From the NCBI GenBank assembly GCA_026004775.1, contig BPJU01000010.1, forward strand, positions 162,222 to 226,221: a stretch of 64,000 nt of DNA. Reading direction: 5' to 3'. The notes beneath the pieces are model-generated. The model was not told the origin of the DNA. It did not search any database and was given only the letters and a program-made list of their open reading frames with translations. Within the stretch, counting starts at the first letter, position 1, and each line of letters starts with the position of its first letter. Position numbers and translations under genes: made by a program. The stretch comes from Pirellulaceae bacterium. Its GTDB lineage: Bacteria > Planctomycetota > Planctomycetia > Pirellulales > Pirellulaceae. This document shows, in pieces, positions 25,880 to 36,327 of the stretch.

Positions 25880-28042
25880 ATGTCACAGCCCGCTGCCATT
25901 CGCCTGAGTTATCCCGAGCCGGACATCGCGCTGCTGACGTTTGATCTGCCGGAAAAATCGGCCAATATCCTGTCAACGTCGGTCCTGGCGGAACTGGAGC
26001 AGCACTTGGAAACGGTTGCTGGTCAGGCGAATCTGGCCGGCCTGGTGATCAATTCGGCCAAGCCCGAGATCTTCATTGCAGGCGCGGACTTGCGGGAATT
26101 CGTGGCGGCTTTCGGGGTGCCTCGCGAAACGACGGTCGCCATGTGCCGGCGCGGCCAGGAGTTGCTGCGGCGGTTGTCGCGCCTGCCGTGTGTCACGGTA
26201 GCCGCTATTCATGGTGCGTGTCTGGGGGGTGGTGCCGAATTGGCCGTCTGGTGTGACCGGCGCATCGTGTCGGACCATCGGCGTACCGAAATCGGCTTTC
26301 CCGAAGTGCAACTCGGGCTGTGTCCCGGCTGGGGCGGCAGCGTGCGCCTGCCCCGGCTGATCGGTCTGCCGGCGGCGGTGGAAATGATTACCTCCGGCGA
26401 GTCGCGGCCCGCGCAGGAAGCGGTGCGGCTCGGATTGGCATCCGGGCCGGTTCCGCCGGAACGGCTGCTTGACGAAGCGCTGGCATTGGTGCGTCGCGAG
26501 CAACAGTCCGGCCAGTATCGCCGGGATCGAGAGCTTCTGGAGCAGCCGGTGGCCTTTTCGCCCACCGAATGGGAATTCCTCGGCGCGACGGCATCGGCCT
26601 TGATCCGCTCCCGCACGCACGACCAGTATCCGGCACCCATGGCTGCCTTGGAATTGATGCTCGAAACGGCCGCCCTTTCGGTGGACGAAGCCCTCCAGCG
26701 GGAAGCCGAGGTGTTGGCGAGTCTCTTCGGTACTCCGGTTAACCGGGCGCTGGTGAACGTCTTTTTCTTGACCGACCGCAACAAGCGCGACCGCGGCGTC
26801 GACCGCCCGGATGTTGTGCCAAGATCAATCCAGCGCGTGGCGATCCTCGGATCGGGGATTATGGGCAGTGGCATCGCCGGCGCGAACTTGCGACGCGGCT
26901 TTTCCGTGGTGATGACCGACAAGCTTCCCGAGGCGCTCCACAAAGGGGCCCGTACTGCCTTGGAAGAAGCGGCGTATGATGCGGCCGTGCGAGCCCCCAC
27001 CGCGGCCGCGCTTCTTGACGTAGCGCCTCGCTTGTCGCTGGTTTATCGCTTTGACGAGTTCCGTGATTGCCAGCTTATTATCGAAGCCGTGGTCGAAAAC
27101 CCCGATGTCAAGCGGCAGGTCTTCAGCGAAATGGAACAGATCGTCGCCGAGGATACGATCCTTGCTTCCAACACGTCGACCATCCCCATCGACCGGCTGG
27201 CGGCTCCGCTGAAACATCCCGAAAGACTGGTGGGAATCCACTTTTTCAATCCCGTGCGGCGCATGAAGCTGGTGGAGGTGATCCGCGGTTCGGCCACCGA
27301 CGAGACCGTCGTGGCCACGGCCGTGGCCTACGCCAAACGCCTGGGCAAGTTTCCCGTCGTGGTCAAAGACGGCCCCGGCTTTCTGGTCAATCGATTGTTG
27401 TTTCCGTACATGAACGAGGCGCTGGAATTGTTGTTGGAGGGGGCAGCGATTGCCGATATCGAGCGGGCAGCCAAGGCATTCGGCATGCCGATGGGCCCGA
27501 TCGAGCTTTACGATCTGGTCGGCCTGGACACGGCTCTGTATGCCGGCCGCACGATGTGGGAAGCCTTTCCCAACCGGGTGGTGCTCTCGCCGCTGCTGCC
27601 GGCCATGGTCAAGTCGGGGAGGCTGGGCCAGAAAAACGGCCGCGGCTTTTACCTCTATCCGCCGTCGGGCAAGGCGGCCGGCAAGCCGCAACCGGATCCG
27701 GAATTCGAAAAGTTCCTGGCCCCTTATCGCAAGGAGGTCAAACAGTATTCACGCGAACAACTCCAACAGCGGCTGTTCTTGCCGATGTTGCTGGAGGCTA
27801 CGCGTGTGCTGGAAGAACAGAAAGTGCGGGACGTGCGGGACGTAGACCTGGGGCTGATTTTCGGTATCGGTTTTCCCGCCTTCCGTGGGGGCCTGTTGTT
27901 CTGGGCGGACCAGGTGGGAGTTGCCACGCTGCTGGAATGGCTCAAAGCGTGGGAATCGCTGGGCGAACGCATGCAGCCGACCGGCTTGTTGCTGGAGATG
28001 GCTCGTCAAGGAAAAACCTTTTACGGCCCGTCGCCGAAGTGA
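25880..28042 (+). CDS. fadJ: Fatty oxidation complex alpha subunit (enoyl-CoA hydratase / 3-hydroxyacyl-CoA dehydrogenase)
   Basis: 720 residues. Residues 1-190 are a crotonase domain with the oxyanion segment GACLGGGAEL and the second catalytic Glu in GFPEVQLGLCPGWGG. About 315-500 is the NAD-binding dehydrogenase (AILGSGIMGSGIAG; catalytic His in GIHFFNPVRRMKLVEV), followed by the C-terminal domains (FGMPMGPIELYDLVGLD; GIGFPAFRGG). It hydrates enoyl-CoA and oxidises 3-hydroxyacyl-CoA. It begins a tight operon: the thiolase gene starts nine bases after its stop. Whether it is FadB- or FadJ-like cannot be decided by eye. Confidence 0.92.
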   Translation: MSQPAAIRLSYPEPDIALLTFDLPEKSANILSTSVLAELEQHLETVAGQANLAGLVINSAKPEIFIAGADLREFVAAFGVPRETTVAMCRRGQELLRRLSRLPCVTVAAIHGACLGGGAELAVWCDRRIVSDHRRTEIGFPEVQLGLCPGWGGSVRLPRLIGLPAAVEMITSGESRPAQEAVRLGLASGPVPPERLLDEALALVRREQQSGQYRRDRELLEQPVAFSPTEWEFLGATASALIRSRTHDQYPAPMAALELMLETAALSVDEALQREAEVLASLFGTPVNRALVNVFFLTDRNKRDRGVDRPDVVPRSIQRVAILGSGIMGSGIAGANLRRGFSVVMTDKLPEALHKGARTALEEAAYDAAVRAPTAAALLDVAPRLSLVYRFDEFRDCQLIIEAVVENPDVKRQVFSEMEQIVAEDTILASNTSTIPIDRLAAPLKHPERLVGIHFFNPVRRMKLVEVIRGSATDETVVATAVAYAKRLGKFPVVVKDGPGFLVNRLLFPYMNEALELLLEGAAIADIERAAKAFGMPMGPIELYDLVGLDTALYAGRTMWEAFPNRVVLSPLLPAMVKSGRLGQKNGRGFYLYPPSGKAAGKPQPDPEFEKFLAPYRKEVKQYSREQLQQRLFLPMLLEATRVLEEQKVRDVRDVDLGLIFGIGFPAFRGGLLFWADQVGVATLLEWLKAWESLGERMQPTGLLLEMARQGKTFYGPSPK

Positions 28043-28051
28043 GGTGCGCCG

Positions 28052-29215
28052 ATGGAAGATGCAGTAGTTGTGGATTGTTGCCGAACGGCGATTGGACGAG
28101 CGCATCCGGAGCGCGGTTATTTCCGGCAGGTGCGAAGCGACGACCTGGCCGCGGCCTGTGTGACGGCGCTGTTGGAACGAAGCGGGCTGGATCGAGCTCT
28201 GGTCGACGACGTGGTGATGGGCAATACCCAACAGACTCTGGAACAAGGTCTGAATGTGGCCCGCGTCATCGGGTTGATCAGCGGTTTACCGGCTAGCTGC
28301 GGCGGTACCACGGTCAATCGCCTCTGCGGCAGCAGTCTTCAGGCCCTCAATCAGGCGGCTCATGCCATCATGGCCGGCATGGCCGACGTGCAGATCGCCG
28401 GTGGCCTGGAACACATGCACCATATTCCGATGGACCACGGTCTGGATGTCAACCCTCGGTTGTATCGCTACACCAGCCGCGGTGCGTTGTTGATGGGGGT
28501 GACGGCTGAGTTTCTGGCTCAGACGCGGGGTATTTCGCGCCGCGAGCAGGACGAGTTTGCCTTGCGGAGCCATCAGCGCGCCGATGCGGCTCACCGCCAA
28601 GGGCTGTTCAAGCGGGAAATCGTACCGGTGTGGGGGCTGGATGAACAGGGTAGTCCCTTGCTGGTTACCCGCGACCAGTGTATCCGCCCCGACACGTCGA
28701 TCGAAGCGCTCGCTGCGCTGCCTCCGGTCTTTATGCCCCAAGGTGGCACGATCACCGCCGGCAACAGCTCGCCGCTCAACGACGGAGCAGCCGCCCTGCT
28801 GGTCATGTCCCGTTCCACAGCGAAGCGCCTGGGCCTGAAACCGCTGGTCCGCATCCGCGCCACGGCCGTGGCCGGCGTCGACCCGTGCGTCATGGGCCTT
28901 GGTCCTGTGCCCGCCACGCGCAAGGCGCTGGAACGAGCCAAGCTGTCGGTACACGATTTGGACCTCGTTGAAATCAACGAAGCTTTCGCCGCTCAAACTC
29001 TGGCGTGCATCCGCGAGCTGGGACTGCCGGAAGAGAAAGTCAATGTGCGGGGCGGCGCCATCGCCATCGGCCATCCGTTGGGAGCAAGCGGGGCACGGAT
29101 CGCCACTACCCTGATTCATGCCATGGTTGACCAGGGTGCCACATTCGGTCTGGCCACCATGTGCATCGGTTTGGGTCAGGGAATCGCCACCATCTTTGAA
29201 CGCGTGGAAAGCTAA
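28052..29215 (+). CDS. fadA: Acetyl-CoA C-acyltransferase (3-ketoacyl-CoA thiolase)
   Basis: 387 residues. The nucleophilic Cys lies in [10 protein letters not shown] (about residue 92), the catalytic His in [16 protein letters not shown], and the second Cys in [16 protein letters not shown], the form found in FadA rather than the CxGGG form of biosynthetic thiolases. NEAFAAQT is also conserved. It cleaves 3-ketoacyl-CoA with CoA, completing the beta-oxidation cycle, and should associate with the fadJ product encoded just upstream. Confidence 0.93.
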   Translation: MEDAVVVDCCRTAIGRAHPERGYFRQVRSDDLAAACVTALLERSGLDRALVDDVVMGNTQQTLEQGLNVARVIGLISGLPASCGGTTVNRLCGSSLQALNQAAHAIMAGMADVQIAGGLEHMHHIPMDHGLDVNPRLYRYTSRGALLMGVTAEFLAQTRGISRREQDEFALRSHQRADAAHRQGLFKREIVPVWGLDEQGSPLLVTRDQCIRPDTSIEALAALPPVFMPQGGTITAGNSSPLNDGAAALLVMSRSTAKRLGLKPLVRIRATAVAGVDPCVMGLGPVPATRKALERAKLSVHDLDLVEINEAFAAQTLACIRELGLPEEKVNVRGGAIAIGHPLGASGARIATTLIHAMVDQGATFGLATMCIGLGQGIATIFERVES

Positions 29216-29251
29216 CAGCCAGGTGCTTCGGCAAAGAGGGGGCGTGCCATC

Positions 29252-30931
29252 ATGCCGCAAACCGTCATCCGCTGGCTGTTCGATCGTCTGGCAGAGGCTC
29301 CCGATCGTACGGCGCTTTCGGTGAAAAAGTCGGGAGAGTTTCGGCCCGTGACGTGGCGGCAACTGGCCGACGACGTGGTGCGCCTGGCCGCAGCGCTGGC
29401 TGCGCGAGGCGTAGGTCCGCAAGCACGCGTCGCCCAGTGGTCGGAAAATCGTTACGAGTGGATCGTCACCGACTTTGCGCTCCACTACCTGGGAGCCGTG
29501 CACGTGCCGATTCATGCCACGCTCACCGCGACACAAGCCCTCTACCAGATCAATCACTCGGGTGCTTGCTGGGTGTTTGTTTCGTCGGCCGAGATGGCTC
29601 AGCAACTGGACCAACACGCCGGCCGCCTGGAATCCGTGCCCGGCTGGGTCGTATATGAGGAAAAGCCGCTGACCATTGCCGGTCGAACAGCGCAGTCCTG
29701 GAGACAGTTGTTAGAAGGGACGGAGGTTCGCGCTATCGAGCCTCATGCCGGGAGTCCTTCGGATCTGGCAACGATTCTTTATACGTCGGGTACTACCGGT
29801 GAGCCGAAAGGAGTAATGTTGTCGCAGAATAACCTCGTCAGCAACGTGGAAGCCGTGTTGTCGGTGCTGCCGCAAGCCACCGACGATGTGCGGCTGTGTT
29901 TCCTGCCCTTAAGCCATATCTTCGCCCGCACCTGCGACCTTTACACGTGGCTGGCGAGTGGTCTGGTATTGGCACTGGCAGAATCACGCGCTACTGTGCT
30001 GGCGGATGCCCAAGCGGTGCGCCCCACATTGATCAACGCTGTGCCGTATTTCTATGAGAGGTTATACCGGGGGCTGCAGGAGGCGGGAGTCGGCCAGCAG
30101 CCCCAGGCGGTGCGGCAGGCCTTGGGCGGGCGTATCCGGCTGCTGTGCGGCGGAGGCGCCGCTTTGCCGGCTTACCTGTTCGACTACTACCAGCAGCAAG
30201 AGTGCCCGATTTTTCAAGGATATGGACTTACGGAAAGTTCACCTGTCATCAGCATTTCCACTCCCACAGCCTATCGACGCGGGGCCTCCGGCAAGCCGAT
30301 TCCCGGTATTGAAGTGCGTGTGGCGGACGACGGAGAGATTCTTACCCGCGGGCCGCACGTCATGCTCGGCTACTATCGCGATGAGCAGGCCACGCGACAA
30401 GTAATTCGCGACGGCTGGCTGTATACCGGTGATTACGGGAAGCTGGACGAGGACGGCTTTCTTTACATCACGGGACGAAAAAAAGAAATCATCGTCACTT
30501 TGGGCGGCAAAAATGTCGCTCCTGTGTTGCTGGAATCGCTCTTGATTCAAGATCCCCTCATCCAGCAGGCATTAGTAGTCGGCGACGAGCGAAAATATCT
30601 TGCTGCCCTGATCGTGCCCGACTTTGATCACCTGCGCGCGTGGATGGACAGCCAAGGGCGGAACGCACCTGGCTTGCCTCTGGAAAAAATGCTTCAGGAC
30701 GAACACGTTCGCCGTGAATATCGCCGGAGGATCGACCGGCAACTGGCCGAACTTTCACACTATGAACAAGTGGCGCGGTTCGTGCTATTGCCGCGCGCTT
30801 TTTCTATAGAGCAAGAGGAAATGACACCGAAGTTGAGCTTGCGGCGCGACGTCATCTGCCGGCATTTTGCTGAGGAAATTGAATGGATGTATTCTGAAGA
30901 ATATGAGAAGAGTTTTCCCAACAGTGGTTGA
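29252..30931 (+). CDS. fadD: Long-chain acyl-CoA synthetase (AMP-forming)
   Basis: 559 residues of ANL-superfamily type. The P-loop-like ATP motif YTSGTTGEPKGV, GYGLTESSPV, the YTGDYGKLDEDGF motif and the C-terminal RKKEIIVTLGGKNVAP hinge are all present. A C-terminal extension after the hinge (PLEKMLQDEHVRREY...) places it with the long-chain (FAA1/LACS-like) group. It activates fatty acids to acyl-CoA and feeds the genes on both sides; 36 bases separate it from the thiolase gene. Confidence 0.9.
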   Translation: MPQTVIRWLFDRLAEAPDRTALSVKKSGEFRPVTWRQLADDVVRLAAALAARGVGPQARVAQWSENRYEWIVTDFALHYLGAVHVPIHATLTATQALYQINHSGACWVFVSSAEMAQQLDQHAGRLESVPGWVVYEEKPLTIAGRTAQSWRQLLEGTEVRAIEPHAGSPSDLATILYTSGTTGEPKGVMLSQNNLVSNVEAVLSVLPQATDDVRLCFLPLSHIFARTCDLYTWLASGLVLALAESRATVLADAQAVRPTLINAVPYFYERLYRGLQEAGVGQQPQAVRQALGGRIRLLCGGGAALPAYLFDYYQQQECPIFQGYGLTESSPVISISTPTAYRRGASGKPIPGIEVRVADDGEILTRGPHVMLGYYRDEQATRQVIRDGWLYTGDYGKLDEDGFLYITGRKKEIIVTLGGKNVAPVLLESLLIQDPLIQQALVVGDERKYLAALIVPDFDHLRAWMDSQGRNAPGLPLEKMLQDEHVRREYRRRIDRQLAELSHYEQVARFVLLPRAFSIEQEEMTPKLSLRRDVICRHFAEEIEWMYSEEYEKSFPNSG

Positions 30932-30986
30932 ACGAAGAGTGCCATGATACAACTGGCTGCCAAGATCAGGTAACGGACCGCCGACG

Positions 30987-32897
30987 ATGACTAACGATCA
31001 GACATCGCAGGAACGGGAAACGTCGTTCGCCGAAACGGCTCTGACGCTGGGAGGCAAAAGCCTGGATGAAGCTCGCCGTACCGGTGCCATCGACCGAGCC
31101 GATGACCAGGTGGAGCGGCTGTTTCGTCCCGAATACCAGACGGTCAACAGTCCGGTGCACCGGGCGGTGTGGGATCGCGGAGTGCCGGTGGAGTTGTTCC
31201 AGGCCGCGCCGCTGGAGGAGACTCCGGAGATAAAAGCGGTAATGGAGCGGTCGATCCAGATCGTCCGCCAGCATCGCGAACGGGGCACTCTGTATGGACC
31301 GGACGGCAAGCTGTCGGATGCCTTGTTGGGCGAGCTTGCCCAGGCCGGCTATTGGGGGCTACTGGTGGATCGAAAATACGGGGGCAGCGGCGCGCCGTTC
31401 CGCAGTTTTGCCCCGTTCTTGACGCGGATGGCCACGTGGGAACCGACGGTGGCGGGCCTGGCATCCGTGCACGGTTGTATCGGTGCGGTGGATCCGGTTC
31501 GCACGTTTGGCAACGAAGAACAGAAACAGCGTTACCTGCCTAAACTGGCTTCAGGCGAACGGTTGTCGGCTTTCGCATTGACCGAACCGGGAGCCGGATC
31601 GGATTTGACGGCGCTGCGAACGCGGGCCGAAAGGCGCGACGGCTATTTTGAGGTCTACGGCGAAAAGCTGTTCATCACCAATGTGCTGCCGGGCAGAACG
31701 ATCGGCCTGGTTTGTCTGGTCGATGGCCAGCCGGCGGTGCTGGTCTGCGATCTGCCGGAAAAAGAGGATGAGACGTTCCAGTTGAAGCGGTATGGTTTGT
31801 GGGCTTTGAAGCGGGCTCACAACTATGGCATTGTCTTTCGCGGGTTTCGGGTTCCGGCGGAAAACCTGCTTCAGCCGCCCCACGGCAATGGTTTGACGAT
31901 CGCGTATCATGGACTGAATTTGGGGCGGGTGGCTTTGTGTGCCACGGCGGCCGGCTCGATGCGGCTGATGCTGGCCAACATGCTGCCATGGGTCCATTTT
32001 CGCAAGACGTACGGAGAACCGATCGGCAAGCGGGAGCTGGTGCGGCGCCGGATCGCTCGCCTGGCCGGCTTGATCGTGGCGGCCGACGCCTTGGTCGCCT
32101 GGTGTTCGACGCTGCTGGATCAGGGCTACCGCGGCGAAATGGAATGCATCGTGGCCAAGATCTTCGGCAGCGAGGCTCAAAAAGAAGCGGCCATCGAGCT
32201 TTTCATGAAGACGCACGGCGGCCGAGCCTTCTTGCACGGCCACATGTTCGGGGACAATGTGCACGAGTATCTGGCGCCGTGTATCTATGAAGGTGAAGGC
32301 GAAATGCTCGGCATGGCCTTCTTCAAGTCGCTGGTAAAACACCACGGCATGACTTACTTCGAGCCGATCGGCCGGGCATTGCAGGAAGCAGGAATCCGCC
32401 AGCCCAACCCGCTTAATCCACTGCATATGTGGCGGCTGCGCCGGGCAGCGACTCCCTATCTAAAATGGCTGATCGGGCAGTATCTGAGCACCATACCGCG
32501 TCCGGGACTGCCGGCGATGCCTGCGGCGCTGAAGGAGCAGGCGGAGTTTGCTTGCGAGCGGCTACAGTCGGCGCGCCTGGAAATCAGCGGCCTGATGCGG
32601 CGCTATCAACTGCGGCTGGCTGATCGGCAATGCCGCATGTCGGAAATCTCCGCACGCGTCCAGAAACTGGTCGTGATCCTTTGTACCAGCCTCTATGCCG
32701 CCAGCCACTCGGATCAAGCCGTGCAACTGGCCGGCGAACTGATCTGCCGCGACTTGACGAGGGAACTTTTGGGCCGCCGCCCCAGCGACAGCTATTTCCG
32801 CAGTGCCAACCGCTTGGGTCAAATGGTGGTCGACGGAGGGTTCCAGGCGATTGCCGGCGTCGAGCCCGGTGAGATACTCATGCCCTACGAACCGTAG
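30987..32897 (+). CDS. Acyl-CoA dehydrogenase (large form)
   Basis: 636 residues, longer than the ~380 of ordinary acyl-CoA dehydrogenases. The FAD/substrate-binding motif [17 protein letters not shown] and KLFITN are clear. The region usually holding the GTN/GTSE-type sequence and catalytic Glu reads [11 protein letters not shown]. The C-terminal ~190 residues (after about 440) form an extra helical domain. It introduces the first double bond into acyl-CoA. As the last gene of the fad operon it supplies the one step the other three lack. Confidence 0.88.
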   Translation: MTNDQTSQERETSFAETALTLGGKSLDEARRTGAIDRADDQVERLFRPEYQTVNSPVHRAVWDRGVPVELFQAAPLEETPEIKAVMERSIQIVRQHRERGTLYGPDGKLSDALLGELAQAGYWGLLVDRKYGGSGAPFRSFAPFLTRMATWEPTVAGLASVHGCIGAVDPVRTFGNEEQKQRYLPKLASGERLSAFALTEPGAGSDLTALRTRAERRDGYFEVYGEKLFITNVLPGRTIGLVCLVDGQPAVLVCDLPEKEDETFQLKRYGLWALKRAHNYGIVFRGFRVPAENLLQPPHGNGLTIAYHGLNLGRVALCATAAGSMRLMLANMLPWVHFRKTYGEPIGKRELVRRRIARLAGLIVAADALVAWCSTLLDQGYRGEMECIVAKIFGSEAQKEAAIELFMKTHGGRAFLHGHMFGDNVHEYLAPCIYEGEGEMLGMAFFKSLVKHHGMTYFEPIGRALQEAGIRQPNPLNPLHMWRLRRAATPYLKWLIGQYLSTIPRPGLPAMPAALKEQAEFACERLQSARLEISGLMRRYQLRLADRQCRMSEISARVQKLVVILCTSLYAASHSDQAVQLAGELICRDLTRELLGRRPSDSYFRSANRLGQMVVDGGFQAIAGVEPGEILMPYEP

Positions 32898-32999
32898 ACG
32901 GCCTGCCTTTGGCCGTGACGAGCAATTGACGCTCGAAGCTCTCTTCCCACAATGGAAGTAGCGGCTCGATGCGTTAAGTGCCGAACAAGGAGAAGCCAT

Positions 33000-33734
33000 G
33001 TGCCGAAATTTGCCGTTATTCTGCCGGCTGCCGGAAAAAGCAGCCGGTTTCGCGATCCGAACTACAAAAAGCCGTTCGCTCCCCTGGACAACCGCGCCGT
33101 GTGGCTGCACGCGGCGGAGCGATTTGTCAATCGGCAGGACGTCGAGCAAGTAATTCTGGCAGTGGCTCCCGAAGACCAACAACTCGTCCAGGAACGGTTC
33201 GGTGCCAATCTGATGATCTTGGGCATCGACCTGGTTTTGGGAGGCAAAACGCGCGCTGAGTCGGTGCGCAATGCCCTGGCACGGTTGCGGGATACGGTCG
33301 ATTACGTCGCCGTGCACGACGCCGTTCGACCCTGTCTGGCCGTCGACTGGATCGACCAGGTTTTCTCGGCCGCTGTCCGTTCCGGCGCCGCCATCCTGGC
33401 CGTGCCGGTGGCAGCCACTCTCAAACGCGTCACCGCCGACCGCCGCATTGCCGAGACAGTCTCCCGGGAGTCCCTGTGGGAAGCCCAGACGCCGCAGGTG
33501 TTTCGCCGCTCACTGCTGGAAGAAGCTTTCCGCAAAGCTCCGGACCTGTCGGCCACCGATGAGGCGCAACTGGTCGAACGGCTGGGACATCCGGTGTCGG
33601 TCGTTACGGGCTCGAGCCTCAACTTGAAAATCACCACCAAGGAGGACCTCAAGTTGGCCTCGCTGGTGTTGCGCGTCCTGCCTCAGCCTCGGCCCGCCGG
33701 ACCGATCCACCCGTTCGACGAACAATGGCGATGA
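33000..33734 (+). CDS. ispD: 2-C-methyl-D-erythritol 4-phosphate cytidylyltransferase
   Basis: 244 residues from a GTG at 33000, chosen because AAGGAG lies seven bases upstream and the protein then starts VPKFAVILPAAGKSSRF, the CTP-binding loop of the family. The VHDAVRPCL motif and ETVSRESLWEAQTPQVF follow, as in IspD. It makes CDP-methylerythritol in the non-mevalonate isoprenoid pathway. It lies about 100 bases downstream of the fad operon on the same strand. Confidence 0.9.
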   Translation: MPKFAVILPAAGKSSRFRDPNYKKPFAPLDNRAVWLHAAERFVNRQDVEQVILAVAPEDQQLVQERFGANLMILGIDLVLGGKTRAESVRNALARLRDTVDYVAVHDAVRPCLAVDWIDQVFSAAVRSGAAILAVPVAATLKRVTADRRIAETVSRESLWEAQTPQVFRRSLLEEAFRKAPDLSATDEAQLVERLGHPVSVVTGSSLNLKITTKEDLKLASLVLRVLPQPRPAGPIHPFDEQWR

Positions 33735-33822
33735 GAGGCGAGCATATTGTGCCGGCTGGGCCGTCCCTTCGGCCGGATGCGTCCGCTATTGCTGCGGCTG
33801 GTTTGTTCGAGGAACCGGAACC

Positions 33823-35154
33823 ATGAACCAGTTGTGGGAAGATCTTCGCTGGCGAGGATTGATCTATCAAGTTACCGAAGAAGACGCCCTGGTGCAGTTG
33901 CTTGAACAGCCCCAATCGGTGTATGTCGGATTTGATCCGACGGCCGACAGCCTGCACGTGGGCAGCCTTTTGGGACTGATGATGTTGCGTCGCTTCCAGG
34001 CGGCTGGGCACCGGCCCATCGTGGTGCTGGGTGGCGCCACCGGGATGATCGGGGATCCGAGCGGCAAGAGCGAAGAGCGTAATCTGCTGGATCCCGAGGT
34101 GCTGGAAAAAAATACCGCAGCTATGCAAGAGCAGATGCGCCGTTTCCTCGACTTTTCTTCGTCGCCTCGTGGAGCGTTACTCGTCAATAACTATGACTGG
34201 ATGAAAGATTTTTCCTTTCTTTCGTTCCTGCGGGACGTTGGAAAACATTTTCCGGTTAACGTAATGCTGGCAAAAGATTCAGTTCGCTCGCGGCTGGAAA
34301 AAACGGATTCTGGTATTAGTTATACCGAATTCAGTTACATGTTACTCCAGGCATATGATTTCGTTTATTTATATGATCATTATGGTTGCCGTATCCAATT
34401 GGGTGGGAGCGACCAGTGGGGAAATATCACGGCGGGAATCGACTTGGCGAGGCGGATGCGCCACGTGACACTTTATGGGGCCACCTGGCCGTTGTTGGTG
34501 AAGGCCGACGGCGGAAAAATGGGAAAAACCGAGAGCGGTACGATCTGGCTTTCACCCCACAAGACTTCGCCCTATCTTTTCTATCAGTATTGGTATAATG
34601 TATCGGACGAGGATGTGGGCAAGTGTTTGCGATATCTGACAGAACTGCCTCGAGAAGAGATCGAAGCTCTCGACGAGGCCCGGCGGGAGGCGCCCCATTT
34701 GCGCGACAGCCAGCGGCGGCTGGCGGAGTGGCTGACACAACTGGTGCACGGGCCGGAGGGGCTGGCCGAGGCTCAGCGGGCCAGCCGATTGCTGTTCGGC
34801 GAGGAGATCGCGGGCGTACCGGAAGCCACCGTGCTGGAAGTATTCGCGCATGTACCGGGGAGCCGGATTCCGCGCAGCCGGCTCGGATCGCTCACGCTGG
34901 TCGAAGCACTGGTGGCCAGTGGCTTGGCCAACAGCCGGGGTGAGGCCCGCCGGGCAATCGAACAAGGCGGCGCGTACATCAACAACCGCCGAGTCACCGA
35001 CATCGAGAAGGTAATAGGGCCGGAAGATTTGTTGGGCAGCCGCTGCCTGGTGCTCCGCCGCGGCAAGAAGAACTACGCTCTTGTCGAGTTCGTAAACCAG
35101 GAAACGGAGGATGCGTCCTGCCGTGATGCACCACTCCCCACGGCGCAGTCCTGA
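33823..35154 (+). CDS. tyrS: Tyrosyl-tRNA synthetase
   Basis: 443 residues of class I synthetase type: YVGFDPTADSLHVGSLLGL contains the HIGH-equivalent, GATGMIGDPSGKSEER follows, and the KMSKS loop appears as KMGKTESGT. The C-terminal ~65 residues are an S4 RNA-binding domain (VEALVASGLANSRGEARRAIEQGG). A stretch at about 34200-34400 is distinctly AT-richer than its surroundings but stays in frame and conserved. Confidence 0.95.
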   Translation: MNQLWEDLRWRGLIYQVTEEDALVQLLEQPQSVYVGFDPTADSLHVGSLLGLMMLRRFQAAGHRPIVVLGGATGMIGDPSGKSEERNLLDPEVLEKNTAAMQEQMRRFLDFSSSPRGALLVNNYDWMKDFSFLSFLRDVGKHFPVNVMLAKDSVRSRLEKTDSGISYTEFSYMLLQAYDFVYLYDHYGCRIQLGGSDQWGNITAGIDLARRMRHVTLYGATWPLLVKADGGKMGKTESGTIWLSPHKTSPYLFYQYWYNVSDEDVGKCLRYLTELPREEIEALDEARREAPHLRDSQRRLAEWLTQLVHGPEGLAEAQRASRLLFGEEIAGVPEATVLEVFAHVPGSRIPRSRLGSLTLVEALVASGLANSRGEARRAIEQGGAYINNRRVTDIEKVIGPEDLLGSRCLVLRRGKKNYALVEFVNQETEDASCRDAPLPTAQS

Positions 35155-35222
35155 AACGAACCGCCGGCCAGTGCCCGTCGGACTGTGCATGAGGAAATGT
35201 TGCAAGTAGGAGTGATGGATTG

Positions 35223-36323
35223 ATGGGTGCAAGCGAAGCTGATGCTGTGCGGCAATGGGAGCCGAAGAGTGATACGGTCGCGAAGCAGTTTTTCCGGCAA
35301 TTGGTCGAGACACCTCGCCCCAGCGGCTATGAGCAGTCGGCCCAAGAGCATGTGCGCCGCTACGCCGCTGATTGGGCGGACCAGATCACCACAGACGTGC
35401 ACGGCAACGTGGTCTGCTGCCGCCGGGGAACGGGCGCTGGCCGGCTGATGCTGGCCGGACACTGCGACCAGATCGGAATGCTTGTTTCTCACATTGACGA
35501 CAACGGCTTTCTCTACTTCCAGCCGATCGGCGGTTGGGATAGCCAGCAGTTGATCGGGCAGCACGTCACGGTTTGGGGAAATTCCGGGGCCGTAGCCGGC
35601 GTGATTGCTCGAAAACCGATTCACCTGCTGCGCCCGGAGGAAAGAGACAAGGCGCCCAAGTTGGAAGATCTGTGGGTCGATATCGGAGCCAAGGATCGAG
35701 CGGAAGCCGAGCAGTGCGTGCGCATCGGCGATCCGATCACGTTGTATCTGGAGTTGCGGCCGTTACGAAACGAACTGCTCTGCGGGCCGGGCATGGACAA
35801 CGCCAGCGGCGTTTGGGTAGTGTTGGAGGCTTTGCGCCGTGTGAAGAGCCCGCTTTGTTGGTCGGTGTTTGCTGTCTCGACGGTTCAGGAAGAGATCGGT
35901 CTTCGAGGAGCACAGACCAGCGCCTTCGGCGTCGATCCGCAGGTGGCTATCGCCGTCGACGTGACCCATGCTACCGACAGCCCCGGCATGGACAAGAACA
36001 GCTTGGGGCGTATCCGAGTTGGGGCTGGACCGGTTATCTTTCGAGGTCCCAACATGAACCCGCGAGTCGTGGATCGGCTGCTGGACTGCTGCCGGCAAGC
36101 GGACATCCCCTTCCAATTGGCTGCTTCGGGCCGAGCCATGCCCAACGACGCCAATCCGCTTCAGGTGACGCGAGCCGGTGTGGCGACCGGCCTGGTCAGT
36201 ATTCCCAACCGCTACATGCATAGCGCTGTGGAGATTGTGTCGTGGCGAGATCTGGATGCGGCAGCGGAGCTACTGGCGCGTTTCGCCGAAAGCCTGGCCG
36301 AAGGTGACTCGTTTATCCCGTGA
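35223..36323 (+). CDS. M42 family metallopeptidase (aminopeptidase)
   Basis: 366 residues from the ATG at 35223 (AGGAG ten bases upstream). Metal ligands and catalytic residues of the M42 family are visible: LAGHCDQIGM, MDNASG, VQEEIGLRGA, VDVTHATD and the final His in YMHSAVEIV. These enzymes form dodecameric tetrahedral (TET) particles that trim peptides in the cytoplasm. The gene converges on pntB with a four-base gap. Confidence 0.9.
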   Translation: MGASEADAVRQWEPKSDTVAKQFFRQLVETPRPSGYEQSAQEHVRRYAADWADQITTDVHGNVVCCRRGTGAGRLMLAGHCDQIGMLVSHIDDNGFLYFQPIGGWDSQQLIGQHVTVWGNSGAVAGVIARKPIHLLRPEERDKAPKLEDLWVDIGAKDRAEAEQCVRIGDPITLYLELRPLRNELLCGPGMDNASGVWVVLEALRRVKSPLCWSVFAVSTVQEEIGLRGAQTSAFGVDPQVAIAVDVTHATDSPGMDKNSLGRIRVGAGPVIFRGPNMNPRVVDRLLDCCRQADIPFQLAASGRAMPNDANPLQVTRAGVATGLVSIPNRYMHSAVEIVSWRDLDAAAELLARFAESLAEGDSFIP

Positions 36324-36327
36324 CCGA

